Assembly (NCBI RefSeq): GCF_004762045.1
Contig: NZ_SJOM01000007.1
Span: 186,001-250,000 of the forward strand
Length of the DNA stretch: 64,000 nt
Direction: 5' to 3'
From: Mycobacterium sp. DL99
GTDB taxonomy: Bacteria > Actinomycetota > Actinomycetes > Mycobacteriales > Mycobacteriaceae
This document shows positions 25,839 through 34,917 of this stretch, piece by piece. The first letter of the stretch is position 1. Each line of letters starts with the position of its first letter. Below the pieces are notes generated by a model that saw only the letters and a program-made list of their open reading frames with translations, ran no database searches and was not told the origin of the DNA. A program made the translations under genes and the position numbers.

Positions 25839-27024
25839 AGGTCATCACATCCAGTACCAGTGGGCTGACGTCGGTTTGGTCGCGCTCGGCGAAGCCCGGT
25901 TGCCGTGCGGCCGGCTTGCCGTCGAAGAGCGCATCGGCGGCGGCCAGCGAGGTCAGCCGCGAATCGAGCCGGAACGATTTGAAGGTAAATGGTAAGCCAT
26001 TGGACGCCAACGGATCCGGCCCGTCCATCACATGGAAGTGCAGGTGCGGTGCATCGGAGTTGCCGGAGTTGCCCAAGGCGCCGATGACCTGCCCGGCGCT
26101 GAGTTTGTCTCCGGGCTTGACCTTGAGGCTGTTCGGTTGCAGGTGGGCGTAGAAGGCGTAGTTGCCGTCCCCGATGTCCTGCACGATGTGGTTGCCGCCG
26201 TACTGCTGCAAGGTGAGGCCGCTCGGCGTGACACCGGGGACCTGCTCGTTCAGTCCGTCGAGCACCGCGACCACCGGTCCGTCGGCCACCGCGTGGATCT
26301 CGGAGCCGAAATACGGGTAGCTCGCGACCTTGGCCCGATCCCCGGTGAACAGCCGCCCATCGGCGCCGAGCTGCACATAGTCGATCGCGAATCGTTCTGC
26401 AGCCCAGACTTTTCCGTTGATCGGATTCAGCGCCATGCGGTGCGGCGTCATATCGCAGCAACTGTTGGCGTCCAACCAGTTCTCGCCGGTCAGCGGCGGG
26501 ACGATGGATACCGGCTTTCGGGTCTGCACCGCCACCGGCGCCACCGACTCGGTCAGGGTCGGCGGGACCAGTGGCGGCATCGGCTTGGCCATGGTGATCC
26601 CGAGTTCGTGGTTGAGTTCTCCCGGCACCTGCGTCGGATCGTCGGCGACGACGTCCAGCCACACGTAGGCGCTCTGGCCGGGGCCGAGCACGTTGGTTCC
26701 GACGGCGGAATTACCCACGGCCCTGGTCCAGTACTTGAGGCTGTCCCCGGACAGGGTGAGTAGTTTGCGGTCGGCCGTGGTGGCGCTCAGCGAGTTGAGG
26801 GTGACATTGGCCGGCGAGGTGTTGGTCAACATCAGCTCGTAGGCCAGGTGGGTGCGGCCGTCGGTGGCCGCAACCGGAACCGGTTCTGCCAGAACTGATC
26901 CCACTACCGGTGTGACAGCCGGCGGCGGGGTGGTGGTTGTGGTGGACTCCGACTGGGGAGTCTGCGCCGACGAGCACCCGGCCAAAGTCAGGACGAGTAC
27001 TGCGATCGGGTACCGGACTCGCAT
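25825..27024 (-). CDS. M23-family peptidase-like lipoprotein
   Basis: A 399-residue exported lipoprotein. The signal peptide ends in a lipobox LTLAGCSS with the acylated Cys at about residue 17, followed by a Ser/Thr/Pro linker. Residues ~40-165 form a beta-rich domain. The C-terminal half is a LytM/M23 domain with the HLHFHV metal motif, AERFAIDYVQL supplying the Asp ligand, and YAFYAHLQPNSLKVKPGDKL typical of the fold. M23 enzymes cut peptidoglycan peptides, or act as non-catalytic activators when ligands are lost; here the main ligands look present. Probably at the outer face of the membrane. Confidence 0.85.
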   Translation of the reverse strand: MRVRYPIAVLVLTLAGCSSAQTPQSESTTTTTPPPAVTPVVGSVLAEPVPVAATDGRTHLAYELMLTNTSPANVTLNSLSATTADRKLLTLSGDSLKYWTRAVGNSAVGTNVLGPGQSAYVWLDVVADDPTQVPGELNHELGITMAKPMPPLVPPTLTESVAPVAVQTRKPVSIVPPLTGENWLDANSCCDMTPHRMALNPINGKVWAAERFAIDYVQLGADGRLFTGDRAKVASYPYFGSEIHAVADGPVVAVLDGLNEQVPGVTPSGLTLQQYGGNHIVQDIGDGNYAFYAHLQPNSLKVKPGDKLSAGQVIGALGNSGNSDAPHLHFHVMDGPDPLASNGLPFTFKSFRLDSRLTSLAAADALFDGKPAARQPGFAERDQTDVSPLVLDVMTYATS

Positions 27025-27033
27025 AGACGTCTC

Positions 27034-28128
27034 CTAGCATTCGGATTCGGGTTTTGAAGAGTCGGTTGCCGTGTCCGTGTTCACGTCGGGGTCGATGTCC
27101 TTCTCGGTGCGGAACATGAAGAAGAACACCACCCAGCCGATCGTGGAGATGAAGATCCAGCTGACCAGCCGGTAGATGAGCATCGCGGAGATGGCAGAGG
27201 CCAGCGTCAGTCCGGAGGAGACCAGCCCGGGCACGAGGACGGCCTCCACCACCAGTAGACCGCCCGGCATCAACGGGATCGAGCCCACCGCCCGGGCCGC
27301 GGCGTAGGCGACGGTGACGCCGGCCAGTGACGGGTGACCGCCCGCGGCGTAGCAGGCGAACGCCAGGCAGGCCACGTCGGCGATCCAGTTGAACATCGAC
27401 CAACTGAACGCCACCGCGAGGTCCCGTCGGCCCAGGTTGACGGACTCCAACTGCTGCAGGATCTCGCGCCATTTGGTCAGCCCGGCGTCTGAAGGCTTGC
27501 CGCGCAACGAATTAACCCACGACAGCACCTTGGCCCCGATGCCGTCGATCAGCTCGGGTCTGGTGGCCACGGCCTGGGCCAGCAAGATGATCGCGAGGAA
27601 CGCGCCGAGCGAGAAGATCAGTGACAGCGGGTTCTTGCTGGCGCCGAGCAGGAGTGCTCCACCGAGGCCGAGCAGTGCCAGGCCCACGACCTGCAGCACG
27701 CCCGACATCACCAGCTGCCACGAGGCCACCAGTGGTGAGGCACCCCAGATGCGTTGTTGGCGGTATACGAACGTCGCCGAGAGCACCGGGCCGCCGGGCA
27801 TGGTGGTCGACAGTGCGTTACCGGCGTAGAACGCGGCCTCCGACCGCCACTGCTTGACGGGCACACCCGCCGAGCGCAGCAGGGTCCGCTGGATCTGGGC
27901 GAAGCTGTGCATCGAGGCCATCGCTGCGCCCACCGCCGCAAGCACCCACCATCCATTTGCGGTCAGCAGGCTGCGCCATGCCTTCGCGAGCTGGTCCCAG
28001 ACCAGGGTCACTTCGACGGCGAGAACCGTGACCGCGAGTGCGATGACCACCCATCGGGCCCACCAGTACTTGCCGCGCGTTGAGCCGGCCCGGGCCCGGG
28101 CCGTGTCGGCCGGCGCGTCCTGTGACAC
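27034..28128 (-). CDS. YbhN/UPF0104-type integral membrane protein (Rv0204c-like)
   Basis: A 364-residue protein of the LPG-synthase-TM/YbhN family with about eight spans. Typical blocks are AAFYAGNALSTTMPGGPVLS, ATFVYRQQRIWGASPLVASW, AARAVGSIPLMPGGLLVVEA and SAMLIYRLVSWIF. It lacks the soluble aminoacyl-transfer domain of MprF, so it is not a lipid-lysinylating enzyme; relatives are suspected lipid flippases or scaffolds. The tail is acidic and Thr/Asp-rich. It is divergent from the AI-2E-type permease and lies 9 nt before the M23 lipoprotein gene, likely one operon. Confidence 0.85.
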   Translation of the reverse strand: MSQDAPADTARARAGSTRGKYWWARWVVIALAVTVLAVEVTLVWDQLAKAWRSLLTANGWWVLAAVGAAMASMHSFAQIQRTLLRSAGVPVKQWRSEAAFYAGNALSTTMPGGPVLSATFVYRQQRIWGASPLVASWQLVMSGVLQVVGLALLGLGGALLLGASKNPLSLIFSLGAFLAIILLAQAVATRPELIDGIGAKVLSWVNSLRGKPSDAGLTKWREILQQLESVNLGRRDLAVAFSWSMFNWIADVACLAFACYAAGGHPSLAGVTVAYAAARAVGSIPLMPGGLLVVEAVLVPGLVSSGLTLASAISAMLIYRLVSWIFISTIGWVVFFFMFRTEKDIDPDVNTDTATDSSKPESEC

Positions 28129-28187
28129 GCCCTACAGGGTAACCGCGCAGGTCGTGTCGACATCGCCGGTTGCTGGGCGCGCCGCAT

Positions 28188-28193
28188 TACGCT
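28188..28193 (+). promoter_or_regulatory. -10 element of the AI-2E-family gene (leaderless)
   Basis: TACGCT followed by 6 nt and the ATG at 28200, with no ribosome site, predicts a leaderless mRNA. Confidence 0.5.
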
Positions 28194-28199
28194 ACCGAG

Positions 28200-29333
28200 A
28201 TGGCACTGGATCCTGTTGCTGATGAGGCCGTTACGCCGTTCGTCCGCAAGGTTGCGGCCTGGTCATGGCGGCTGCTCGTCATATTCGCGGCCGTCGTGGC
28301 ACTGCTGTGGCTCATCAAACACCTTGAGGTGATCGTGGTGCCGGTGGCGCTGGCCACCATGGTCGCGGCGTTGCTGCTGCCCGCCGTCGACTTCATGGAC
28401 CGCCGCGGTGCCCCGCGCGGCGCCGCCGTTGCGCTGGTTCTGCTCGCGAGCTTCGCTGTGGTGGGCGGCATCCTGAGCTTCGTCATCTCCCAATTCATCG
28501 AGGGCGCACCACAACTCGTGGAGCAGGTGACCCGAAGCATCGACGGGCTGCGCAACTGGCTGATCAACGGCCCGCTGCAGCTGAGCAAGGAGCAGATCGA
28601 CCAGGCCGGCAACACCGCGATCGAGGCGCTGCAACGCAACCAGGAGAAGCTCACCACCGGGGCGTTGTCCACCGCGGGCACCCTCACCGAACTTCTCACC
28701 GGCGCGCTCTTGGTGCTGTTCACGCTGATCTTCCTGCTCCAGGGCGGCCGCAACATCTTCGCGTTCGTCACCAAGGTGTTTCCGACCCATGTGCGTGAGC
28801 GGGTTCGTGACGCCGGGCGGGCCGGCTTCCACTCGTTGGGCGGCTACATGCGAGCGACGTTCCTGGTGGCCCTGGTCGACGCGCTCGGCATCGGTACCGG
28901 CTTGGCGATCATGGGTATCCCACTGGCGCTGCCGCTGGCCTCGCTGGTGTTCATGGGTGCCTTCATCCCGCTGGTCGGTGCCGTCGTCGCCGGATTCCTG
29001 GCGGTGGTGGTGGCGCTGCTGGCCAAGGGATTCGTCTACGCCCTGATCACGCTGGGGCTGATCATCGCGGTGCAGCAGCTGGAAGGCCATGTGCTGCAAC
29101 CACTGGTGATGGGGCGCGCGGTGTCGATCCACCCGCTGGCGGTGGTGTTGGCCATCGCGGGCGGCGGTGTGCTGGCCGGCATTGTCGGCGCTCTGCTCGC
29201 GGTGCCCACGGTGGCGTTCATCAACAGCGCGACCCGGGTCCTGCTGGCCGAGGACCCGGACGCCGAGGAAGCGCAACTGGCGGAGGCAGAGGGTGTCGTC
29301 GTCGGGGTTCCTCCGGACGAAGCAGACGACTAG
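28200..29333 (+). CDS. AI-2E-family (TqsA/PerM) transporter (Rv0205-like)
   Basis: A 377-residue member of the PF01594 permease family, with about seven or eight membrane spans and a central amphipathic helical region (about 100-160, [20 protein letters not shown]). Conserved blocks include [53 protein letters not shown] and [20 protein letters not shown]. Substrates vary in the family (autoinducer, Na+/H+). The acidic tail is cytosolic. Placement beside mmpL3 matches Rv0205. The start at 28200 follows the -10/leaderless geometry. Confidence 0.88.
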   Translation: MALDPVADEAVTPFVRKVAAWSWRLLVIFAAVVALLWLIKHLEVIVVPVALATMVAALLLPAVDFMDRRGAPRGAAVALVLLASFAVVGGILSFVISQFIEGAPQLVEQVTRSIDGLRNWLINGPLQLSKEQIDQAGNTAIEALQRNQEKLTTGALSTAGTLTELLTGALLVLFTLIFLLQGGRNIFAFVTKVFPTHVRERVRDAGRAGFHSLGGYMRATFLVALVDALGIGTGLAIMGIPLALPLASLVFMGAFIPLVGAVVAGFLAVVVALLAKGFVYALITLGLIIAVQQLEGHVLQPLVMGRAVSIHPLAVVLAIAGGGVLAGIVGALLAVPTVAFINSATRVLLAEDPDAEEAQLAEAEGVVVGVPPDEADD

Positions 29334-29336
29334 CGC

Positions 29337-29393
29337 CGAATGTCGGCTTGTCGTCGAGATTCCAGCGAATCATCGAGCACAAGCCGACATTCG
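29337..29393. terminator. Long inverted repeat between convergent AI-2E and mmpL3 genes
   Basis: A perfect 15-bp inverted repeat CGAATGTCGGCTTGT (29337-29351) and its complement (29379-29393), separated by 27 nt, beginning 3 nt after the AI-2E stop codon. The likeliest role is a bidirectional terminator. The loop is long for that, so a small structured RNA end or a binding site is also possible. Confidence 0.55.
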
Positions 29394-29405
29394 ATCGGCG
29401 AGTTC

Positions 29406-29587
29406 TTACAGCCGGCCCTCGCGACGCAGCAGATCCTGCGCGCTCATCCCGCCGCCGCGACGAGGGGGTTCGTCGTCGCGGCGGTCGAACTTCTGGGTCG
29501 ACGGGTCCTGATCACGCTGGCGCGGATTCGGACCCGGCACCGGCCCCGGCCGCTGTGCGCCGAACGCCGTCGTCGGTGCGCTCTCAC
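29406..29587 (-). other. Out-of-frame continuation of the mmpL3 C-terminal tail
   Basis: Directly after the mmpL3 TGA, the neighbouring reading frame stays open for about 60 codons to a TAA at 29406-29408. It encodes a Pro/Gln/Arg/Asp-rich stretch (GPVPGPNPRQRDQDPSTQKF) ending GGGMSAQDLLRREGRL. The composition continues the low-complexity tail of mmpL3 and third-position G+C is high. Skipping one base near 29589 would join the frames. It has no start codon or ribosome site of its own, so it is best read as part of mmpL3 cut off by a frameshift or a sequencing error. Confidence 0.6.
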
Positions 29588-32217
29588 CGTCCGGTCGGCT
29601 GCGGCGTGCGCTCGGTGCCGGCGCTGGTGTTACCCGCCGCGGTGTTGACCGTGTTGACCGCCGTGTTCACCGCGTTGCGCACGGCGTTGCGCGCCATCGC
29701 GAACTTGGTGGTGGCCGGTTCTTGATTGGGCTGCTGGTGGGCCTGGGCCTGGGGTTGGGCCTGGGGCGGGTTGATCCGCGCGGTACCTGCGGCCGAGGGC
29801 GCATTGGTCCGCGGCATCTGCGGGCGCATGGGCTCGGCCGCGGGATGGGTCGGATCGTGCGGCCGCGGTGCCGGCAGGGCGCCGACGCCGGCCAGGGCGC
29901 GTGGGTCCTCGCCGGACTCCTGAGCCATCGGACGCTTGCGCTCGTCGGGCAGTTCGGTCTCACCGAGGCCGAGCTTCTCCTGGACGCGTTTCATCCAGTG
30001 CGGAGCCCACCAGCAATCGTCACCGAGCAGCTTCATGATGGCGGGCACCAGGAACATACGGATGACCGTGGCGTCCAACAGCAGAGCGATGAGCAGACCG
30101 AAGGCCAGGTACTTCATCATCACCAGGTCGGAGAAGGCGAATGCACCGACCACCACTGCCAGCACCAGGGCCGCACCGGTGATCAGGCGGCCGGTGGTCG
30201 CGGTACCGATCCGGATGGCCTCCGCGGTGGACATGCCGCGTTCCCGGGCCTCCACCATGCGGGATACGAGAAAGACCTCGTAGTCGGTGGACAGACCCCA
30301 GATCACTGCGATGATCAACCCGATCATCGGTGCCATCAGTGGTTGCGGGGTGTAGTTGAGCAGCCCGGATCCATGACCACCTTCGACGAACATCCAGGTC
30401 AGGATGCCCATCGTGGACCCGAGTGTCAGTGCGCTCATGAGGGCGGCCTTGATCGGCAGCACGATGGATCCGAACGCCAGGAACATCAGCACCGTCGTGG
30501 TGAGGACCAGGATCACCGCCAGCAGCGGCAGGTTGTCGAACAGGCTCTGAATACTGTCCTGCGCCAGAGCCGGCGTGCCGCCCACGTAGACCTGAGTGCC
30601 GTGGGGTGCGGGCAGGGCTCGCAGTTCGTTGATCTTCGCGGGTGCGTCGCTGCTGTTGACCAGGCCGTTCTGGATACTGCGCACCGACGGATCCTTGGTT
30701 CCGCTTTCCTGTGCGTTGCGTTCCTGCCACATCTTGGACGGGTTGTCGGCGTCGGTGAAGCCGGAGACCGTCGCGGCCTTGGAACGTAGCTCGGCGAGCT
30801 GCTGGTCGGTGACCGGTTTGCCGTCGTCACTTTGGATGACCATGGTCAGCGGCTCGGTCCGGAAACTGGAGAAGAGTTTGTCGAACTCCTCCTGGGCCAT
30901 GCGCACCGAGTTGTCCGGCGGCAGGTACTTCTCGCTCATACCGCCAAGCGCGAGCTGGCCGAGCGGGATGACGAGGAGGGTCATCACGACCAGGATCGGG
31001 GTGGCGAAGGCGATGGGCCGCTTCATCACGACGTTGACGAGCTTGCCCCAGAAGCCCTGTTCGACTTCTTCGCGGGTTTTCGTCTTCTGGGTCTTCTCGG
31101 CGAACCAGTCGATGATCTTCCGGGAGAACGGCCAGTTGGCCAGGAACGGCACCTTCAGCAATGTCGTCACACCCAGTGCGTCGACTCTGGGTCCCAGGAT
31201 GGCCAGCACTGCGGGCAGCACGGTGATCGACAGGAATGCCGCCAGCAGTACTGAGGCGATGATGGCGTAGGTGATCGATTTCAGGAAGCCGAGCGGGATC
31301 AGCAGCAGCGGCAGCGAGGACGCCACGATGATCACCGAGGAGAACGCGACGGTTCGTCCCGACGTCATCACCGATCTTCGTACCGCGGCCTCGGTGTCAT
31401 AGCCCTCGGCCAGCTCCTCTCGGAACCGGCTGACGATGAACAGGCCGTAGTCGATGGCGATGCCGAAGCCCATCATCGTCACCACCGGCTGGGCGAAGAA
31501 GTGCACGGGCCCGAACTCGGCGGTGAGTCTCAGGATGCCCAGAGCGCCGGCGATCGTCAGGCCACCGATGATGGCGGGCAGGGCCGCAGCGACCGCTCCG
31601 CCGAACACAAAGAACAGCACCACGGCGACCAATGGCACAATTGCCAGCTCGGCGCGTTTCTGGTCGGTGCCGATCGTGCCGGTCAACTCGCTGGCCAGTG
31701 GGTTCAGCCCGGCCAGTTTGATGTCGCCGTCGTTGACCTTCCGAAGGTCAGGCTCGATGACTTGGTAATTCTTCAGAATCGTGTCGTCGTCGTCGCCCTT
31801 GAGCGGCACGCTGATGAAGGTGTGCTTCAGGTCCTGCGTCTTCATCTGGTTGACGAGTTCGTCGGTGGTGTCGGGGGCTTTGAGCCAACCCACCCAACCG
31901 ACTATCTGGTCCGGGTGATCCTTGACCACCTGGTCCAGTTCCGCAGTGACCTTCTTCTGCCACGCCTTGTCGGTGACCTTCTTGTCATCCGGCGGCGTCA
32001 GGATGGCGACGATATGGCTGGTCCGGTCACGGCCGTAAACCTCGTCGCCCAACAGCGACGCCTGGACCGACTGGCTGCCCTCGTCGTAGAAACCACTCTG
32101 AGTGACGTGCTCTCCGAGACTGGCGCCATAGAGGCCGCCACCTAGGCACAGCGCCACCATGACACCGATGACGATGTACCTCAACTGGTACACCGTTCGA
32201 CCCCACCAGGCGAACAC
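29584..32217 (-). CDS. mmpL3: MmpL3 trehalose monomycolate transporter
   Basis: An 877-residue RND transporter, the essential flippase/exporter of trehalose monomycolate. The start MFAWWGRTVYQLRYIVIG, the first proton-relay pair in GIAIDYGLFIVSRFREEL and the second in GLSTDYEVFLVSRMVEARER are all as in known MmpL3 proteins. A low-complexity cytosolic tail starts after GDDCWWAPHWMKRVQEKLG. GTG start with AGGAG 6 nt upstream. The protein is shorter than usual (about 940-1010 in relatives) because the frame stops at 29584 while an adjacent frame carries on with a plausible tail. The transport core is complete, so function is expected either way. Confidence 0.95.
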   Translation of the reverse strand: MFAWWGRTVYQLRYIVIGVMVALCLGGGLYGASLGEHVTQSGFYDEGSQSVQASLLGDEVYGRDRTSHIVAILTPPDDKKVTDKAWQKKVTAELDQVVKDHPDQIVGWVGWLKAPDTTDELVNQMKTQDLKHTFISVPLKGDDDDTILKNYQVIEPDLRKVNDGDIKLAGLNPLASELTGTIGTDQKRAELAIVPLVAVVLFFVFGGAVAAALPAIIGGLTIAGALGILRLTAEFGPVHFFAQPVVTMMGFGIAIDYGLFIVSRFREELAEGYDTEAAVRRSVMTSGRTVAFSSVIIVASSLPLLLIPLGFLKSITYAIIASVLLAAFLSITVLPAVLAILGPRVDALGVTTLLKVPFLANWPFSRKIIDWFAEKTQKTKTREEVEQGFWGKLVNVVMKRPIAFATPILVVMTLLVIPLGQLALGGMSEKYLPPDNSVRMAQEEFDKLFSSFRTEPLTMVIQSDDGKPVTDQQLAELRSKAATVSGFTDADNPSKMWQERNAQESGTKDPSVRSIQNGLVNSSDAPAKINELRALPAPHGTQVYVGGTPALAQDSIQSLFDNLPLLAVILVLTTTVLMFLAFGSIVLPIKAALMSALTLGSTMGILTWMFVEGGHGSGLLNYTPQPLMAPMIGLIIAVIWGLSTDYEVFLVSRMVEARERGMSTAEAIRIGTATTGRLITGAALVLAVVVGAFAFSDLVMMKYLAFGLLIALLLDATVIRMFLVPAIMKLLGDDCWWAPHWMKRVQEKLGLGETELPDERKRPMAQESGEDPRALAGVGALPAPRPHDPTHPAAEPMRPQMPRTNAPSAAGTARINPPQAQPQAQAHQQPNQEPATTKFAMARNAVRNAVNTAVNTVNTAAGNTSAGTERTPQPTGR

Positions 32218-32295
32218 TTAGGCTCCTAACGCTTCAATATTTCGCTTTAAAACTTGTGGTGACCCGCGCACGGACTGGACGTAGGTCTTCAGTTG

Positions 32296-32991
32296 TTACG
32301 CACGTGCGGTTAGTAGCGATGACAGCGGCCGGAACGGCTGCAGCCATGCTCCCTGCTCGGGCAGCGAGTCCAGTCCGATCCGTGGCAACGGTTCCCGGAA
32401 CACACCAGGAATGTCCTCCAGATCGACAAACTCCAAGGTATCCGACGCTAACGCCCAGCTCGCATGTTCGCGAAATCCGAGCACCTGCACGGGGGTGCCT
32501 GCACGGGCGATTTCTTCCAGGGGCTGGCGGAACGCTTGCCCGTCAGCCGAGGCCACGAGGACCGCTGCCAGTCCTTCTCTGCGACGCAGGGCGATGTGCT
32601 CGAGCATGTCGCTGTCGACATCGCTGTCATCGTCGATCTTCGGCTTGGCGAAGACGGCGAAACCCACGTTACGCAACGCCTCCACCCACGGGCGCACCAC
32701 ATCGGCGCTACCTGGGGCGATGTTGGTGAAGACGGTGGCCTCCGGCTCCAGCGATACATCCTCGTCATCGCCGGCTTCGGAGACCAGATCTGATGTGTAC
32801 CCCAGCAGCCACCGGCCCAGAGCGTCGAACCGTGGACGGTGCGCGGCGGTCGGGCGGCCGCCGAGGATCGCGCCCAGTCCCATGTCCAGATTGGGGGCGT
32901 CCCACACGAGCAATACGCGGCGCGCGGGGGTGGCAGTGGCACCCGCCTCCACCTGCGCGGACTCGTTCTGCATGTCTTCGGTCACACTCAT
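32296..32991 (-). CDS. NYN-domain protein (Rv0207c-like)
   Basis: A 231-residue PIN-like NYN-domain protein. Putative metal-binding acidic residues lie in LLVWDAPNLDMGLGAIL, DDDSDVDSDMLEHIALR and VASADGQAF, as in NYN/LabA-like ribonucleases or RNA-binding proteins. Cytosolic, no other domain. The start overlaps the trmB stop by ATGA and mmpL3 follows, reproducing the Rv0208c-Rv0207c-Rv0206c operon. A role in RNA or tRNA processing next to a tRNA methyltransferase is plausible but untested. Confidence 0.85.
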   Translation of the reverse strand: MSVTEDMQNESAQVEAGATATPARRVLLVWDAPNLDMGLGAILGGRPTAAHRPRFDALGRWLLGYTSDLVSEAGDDEDVSLEPEATVFTNIAPGSADVVRPWVEALRNVGFAVFAKPKIDDDSDVDSDMLEHIALRRREGLAAVLVASADGQAFRQPLEEIARAGTPVQVLGFREHASWALASDTLEFVDLEDIPGVFREPLPRIGLDSLPEQGAWLQPFRPLSSLLTARA

Positions 32992-33770
32992 GGCCGTTTC
33001 TCCCAGACCAGCTCGGTGACGTCGGGACCGGCCAGGGCTTTGCGCTCGTACTTGGTGACCGGGCGTTCGACCGATATCGGCAGGTGTGTGGCCCCTATGT
33101 CGACCCGGCGCAACAGTGGTTCGGCGTCACCGACCTCGGCAATGTGCTCGGCATACCCGGCGTGGTCGGTGGCCGCATGCAGGATTCCGCCGGGCCGCAG
33201 CCGATCGGCGATCAGGGCCACCGTGGCCGGCTGCAGCAGACGGCGCTTGTGGTGACGGGCCTTGGGCCAGGGATCCGGGAAGAACACCCGCACCCCGGTC
33301 AGGGTCCCGGTGCCGAACATGTGCTCCAGCACGTCGACGCCGTCCCCGCGGACCATGCGGATGTTGGTGACGGGGGATGAGGTTTCTCCGGAGCGGTCGA
33401 TCGCGCTGAGCAGTTGGGCCAGACCCTTGCGGTAGACCTCCACCGCGATCACGTCGAGATCGGGTTCGGCCTGGGCCATGGCAAGCGTTGAGGTGCCGGT
33501 GCCTGAGCCGATCTCCAGGATCAGCGGGGCCGAGCGGCCGAACCACGCCGCGGTGTCAACGTCGACGACGGGTTGCGAATCCTCGTCACGGGCTTGGATG
33601 CCCAGCTCAGGCCACAGCCGATTCCAGGTCTGTTGCTGGGCGGGCGACAGCGTCGACCGCCGGGTACGGAAGCTGGTCACCCGGGGAAAACGGTGCGGCT
33701 GGGCGGGCGGCACGTCGGCCGCTTCATCTGCCGGCGCCGGCCCACCGACATCGGACCTGGACGGGTGCAT
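32988..33770 (-). CDS. trmB: tRNA (guanine-N7-)-methyltransferase
   Basis: A 260-residue SAM-dependent enzyme that methylates G46 of tRNAs. The SAM-binding motif LILEIGSGTGTSTLAMAQ and the TrmB signatures RVFFPDPWPKARHHKRRLLQ and EVYRKGLAQLL are intact. A ~45-residue N-terminal extension rich in Pro and Ala precedes the core (PRVTSFRTRRSTLSPAQ). The ATG at 33770 is taken; an upstream TTG would add 20 residues with no family support. It heads the trmB-NYN-mmpL3 operon and diverges from the dynamin-like pair. Confidence 0.92.
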   Translation of the reverse strand: MHPSRSDVGGPAPADEAADVPPAQPHRFPRVTSFRTRRSTLSPAQQQTWNRLWPELGIQARDEDSQPVVDVDTAAWFGRSAPLILEIGSGTGTSTLAMAQAEPDLDVIAVEVYRKGLAQLLSAIDRSGETSSPVTNIRMVRGDGVDVLEHMFGTGTLTGVRVFFPDPWPKARHHKRRLLQPATVALIADRLRPGGILHAATDHAGYAEHIAEVGDAEPLLRRVDIGATHLPISVERPVTKYERKALAGPDVTELVWEKRP

Positions 33771-33996
33771 CCGTCCATGGTCTCTTATCGGCGGCGATGT
33801 GCTCGCATCGTGGTAGAGATTGATACCCAACAGTTGCCTCCTACTGTTAAGGCGTAAACCTCTGTTCGCGCGCGCCCGCGGCCCGTGTCACGATTTTTCG
33901 TGGGGCACCCGGATGCGCCGGTGACCACGTAGGGAAGGCTGCCAGATTTTCGCAGACGAGCTCGCACGCTTTGCCGACCGTGACGGCGATGCGCGG

Positions 33997-34917
33997 TTGG
34001 CGGAGATCTGTGCGCGGGTGTCGGCTCCGCTATGTGTGGATGTGCGCGGGCGTCGCGGCGTGGGGGTGAGCACGGTGACTGCCGCTCTGGCGGGTGCGGG
34101 CCTCGAGACCGGTGCGGCCGGTGACGTCACGGTGCTGGTGATCGCCGAGGTGCTCAAACCCGAGGACGAGGCCCTGCTCGAGGAGCTGCGCCGGGCGGGC
34201 CGGCCGACGGTCGTGGTGCTCAACAAGGCTGATCTGGCCGGGTCGGGGCCGGATGGCCCGGTCGCGACCGCACACCGAAGGGCACAGCGCCTGCAGAACC
34301 CGGCCGGGGTGCCGGTCGTGCCGATGGTGGCACTGCTGGCGGTGGCCCGGGCGCCCGGGCCGCACCTGCTCGATGCGCTGCGGCTGCTGACCCGCGAGCC
34401 TGCCGACCTGACCTCGGCCGACGGCTTCGTTGCCGGTTCGCACCGGGTGCAGCGTGAGGTGCGTACCGAGCTGCTGGAACGTCTTGACCGGTTCGGGATC
34501 GCCCACACCACGCTGGCGTTGAGCCGCGGCGTCGACGCCGAGACCTTGCCGGGGCTGTGGCGACGGCTCAGCGAGGTGGACCGGGTGCTGGCGGCCATCG
34601 ATGCGGCGGCCGCGTCGGTCCGGTACCGGCGGGTGCGGTCGGCACTGGCTGAGCTGCGTGCGGTCGGCGGCCCGGCGGTGGGGCGTTTCCTGGCCGCCGA
34701 TGACACGGTGATCGCGGTGATGGCCGCCGCCGTCGACGTCGTGCAGGCCGAAGGGCTGACGGTGGGCCCCGGTGACGATCACAATGCCCATCTCTGTCGC
34801 GCCCGCCGCTGGCGGCAATACCGCGACGGTCCGGTGAATGCCCTGCATCGACGGTGCGGTGACGACATCGTGCGAGGTTCCCTGCGACTGCTGGGTGCGA
34901 CGGGTAGCCGACGGTGA
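33997..34917 (+). CDS. Degenerate dynamin-like GTPase, first of pair (Rv0209-like)
   Basis: About 306 residues from a TTG at 33997. The frame is open back to 33925 with protein-like sequence (IFADELARFADRDGDARLAE), so the true start may be upstream, for example a rare ATT at 33946. A P-loop-like DVRGRRGVGVSTVTAAL lacks the usual Lys, while the G4 box VVVLNKADL is intact. The rest is helical with no membrane span. It overlaps the next gene by GTGA. The pairing resembles bacterial dynamin-like protein pairs such as IniA/IniC. No function is known. Confidence 0.65.
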   Translation: MAEICARVSAPLCVDVRGRRGVGVSTVTAALAGAGLETGAAGDVTVLVIAEVLKPEDEALLEELRRAGRPTVVVLNKADLAGSGPDGPVATAHRRAQRLQNPAGVPVVPMVALLAVARAPGPHLLDALRLLTREPADLTSADGFVAGSHRVQREVRTELLERLDRFGIAHTTLALSRGVDAETLPGLWRRLSEVDRVLAAIDAAAASVRYRRVRSALAELRAVGGPAVGRFLAADDTVIAVMAAAVDVVQAEGLTVGPGDDHNAHLCRARRWRQYRDGPVNALHRRCGDDIVRGSLRLLGATGSRR

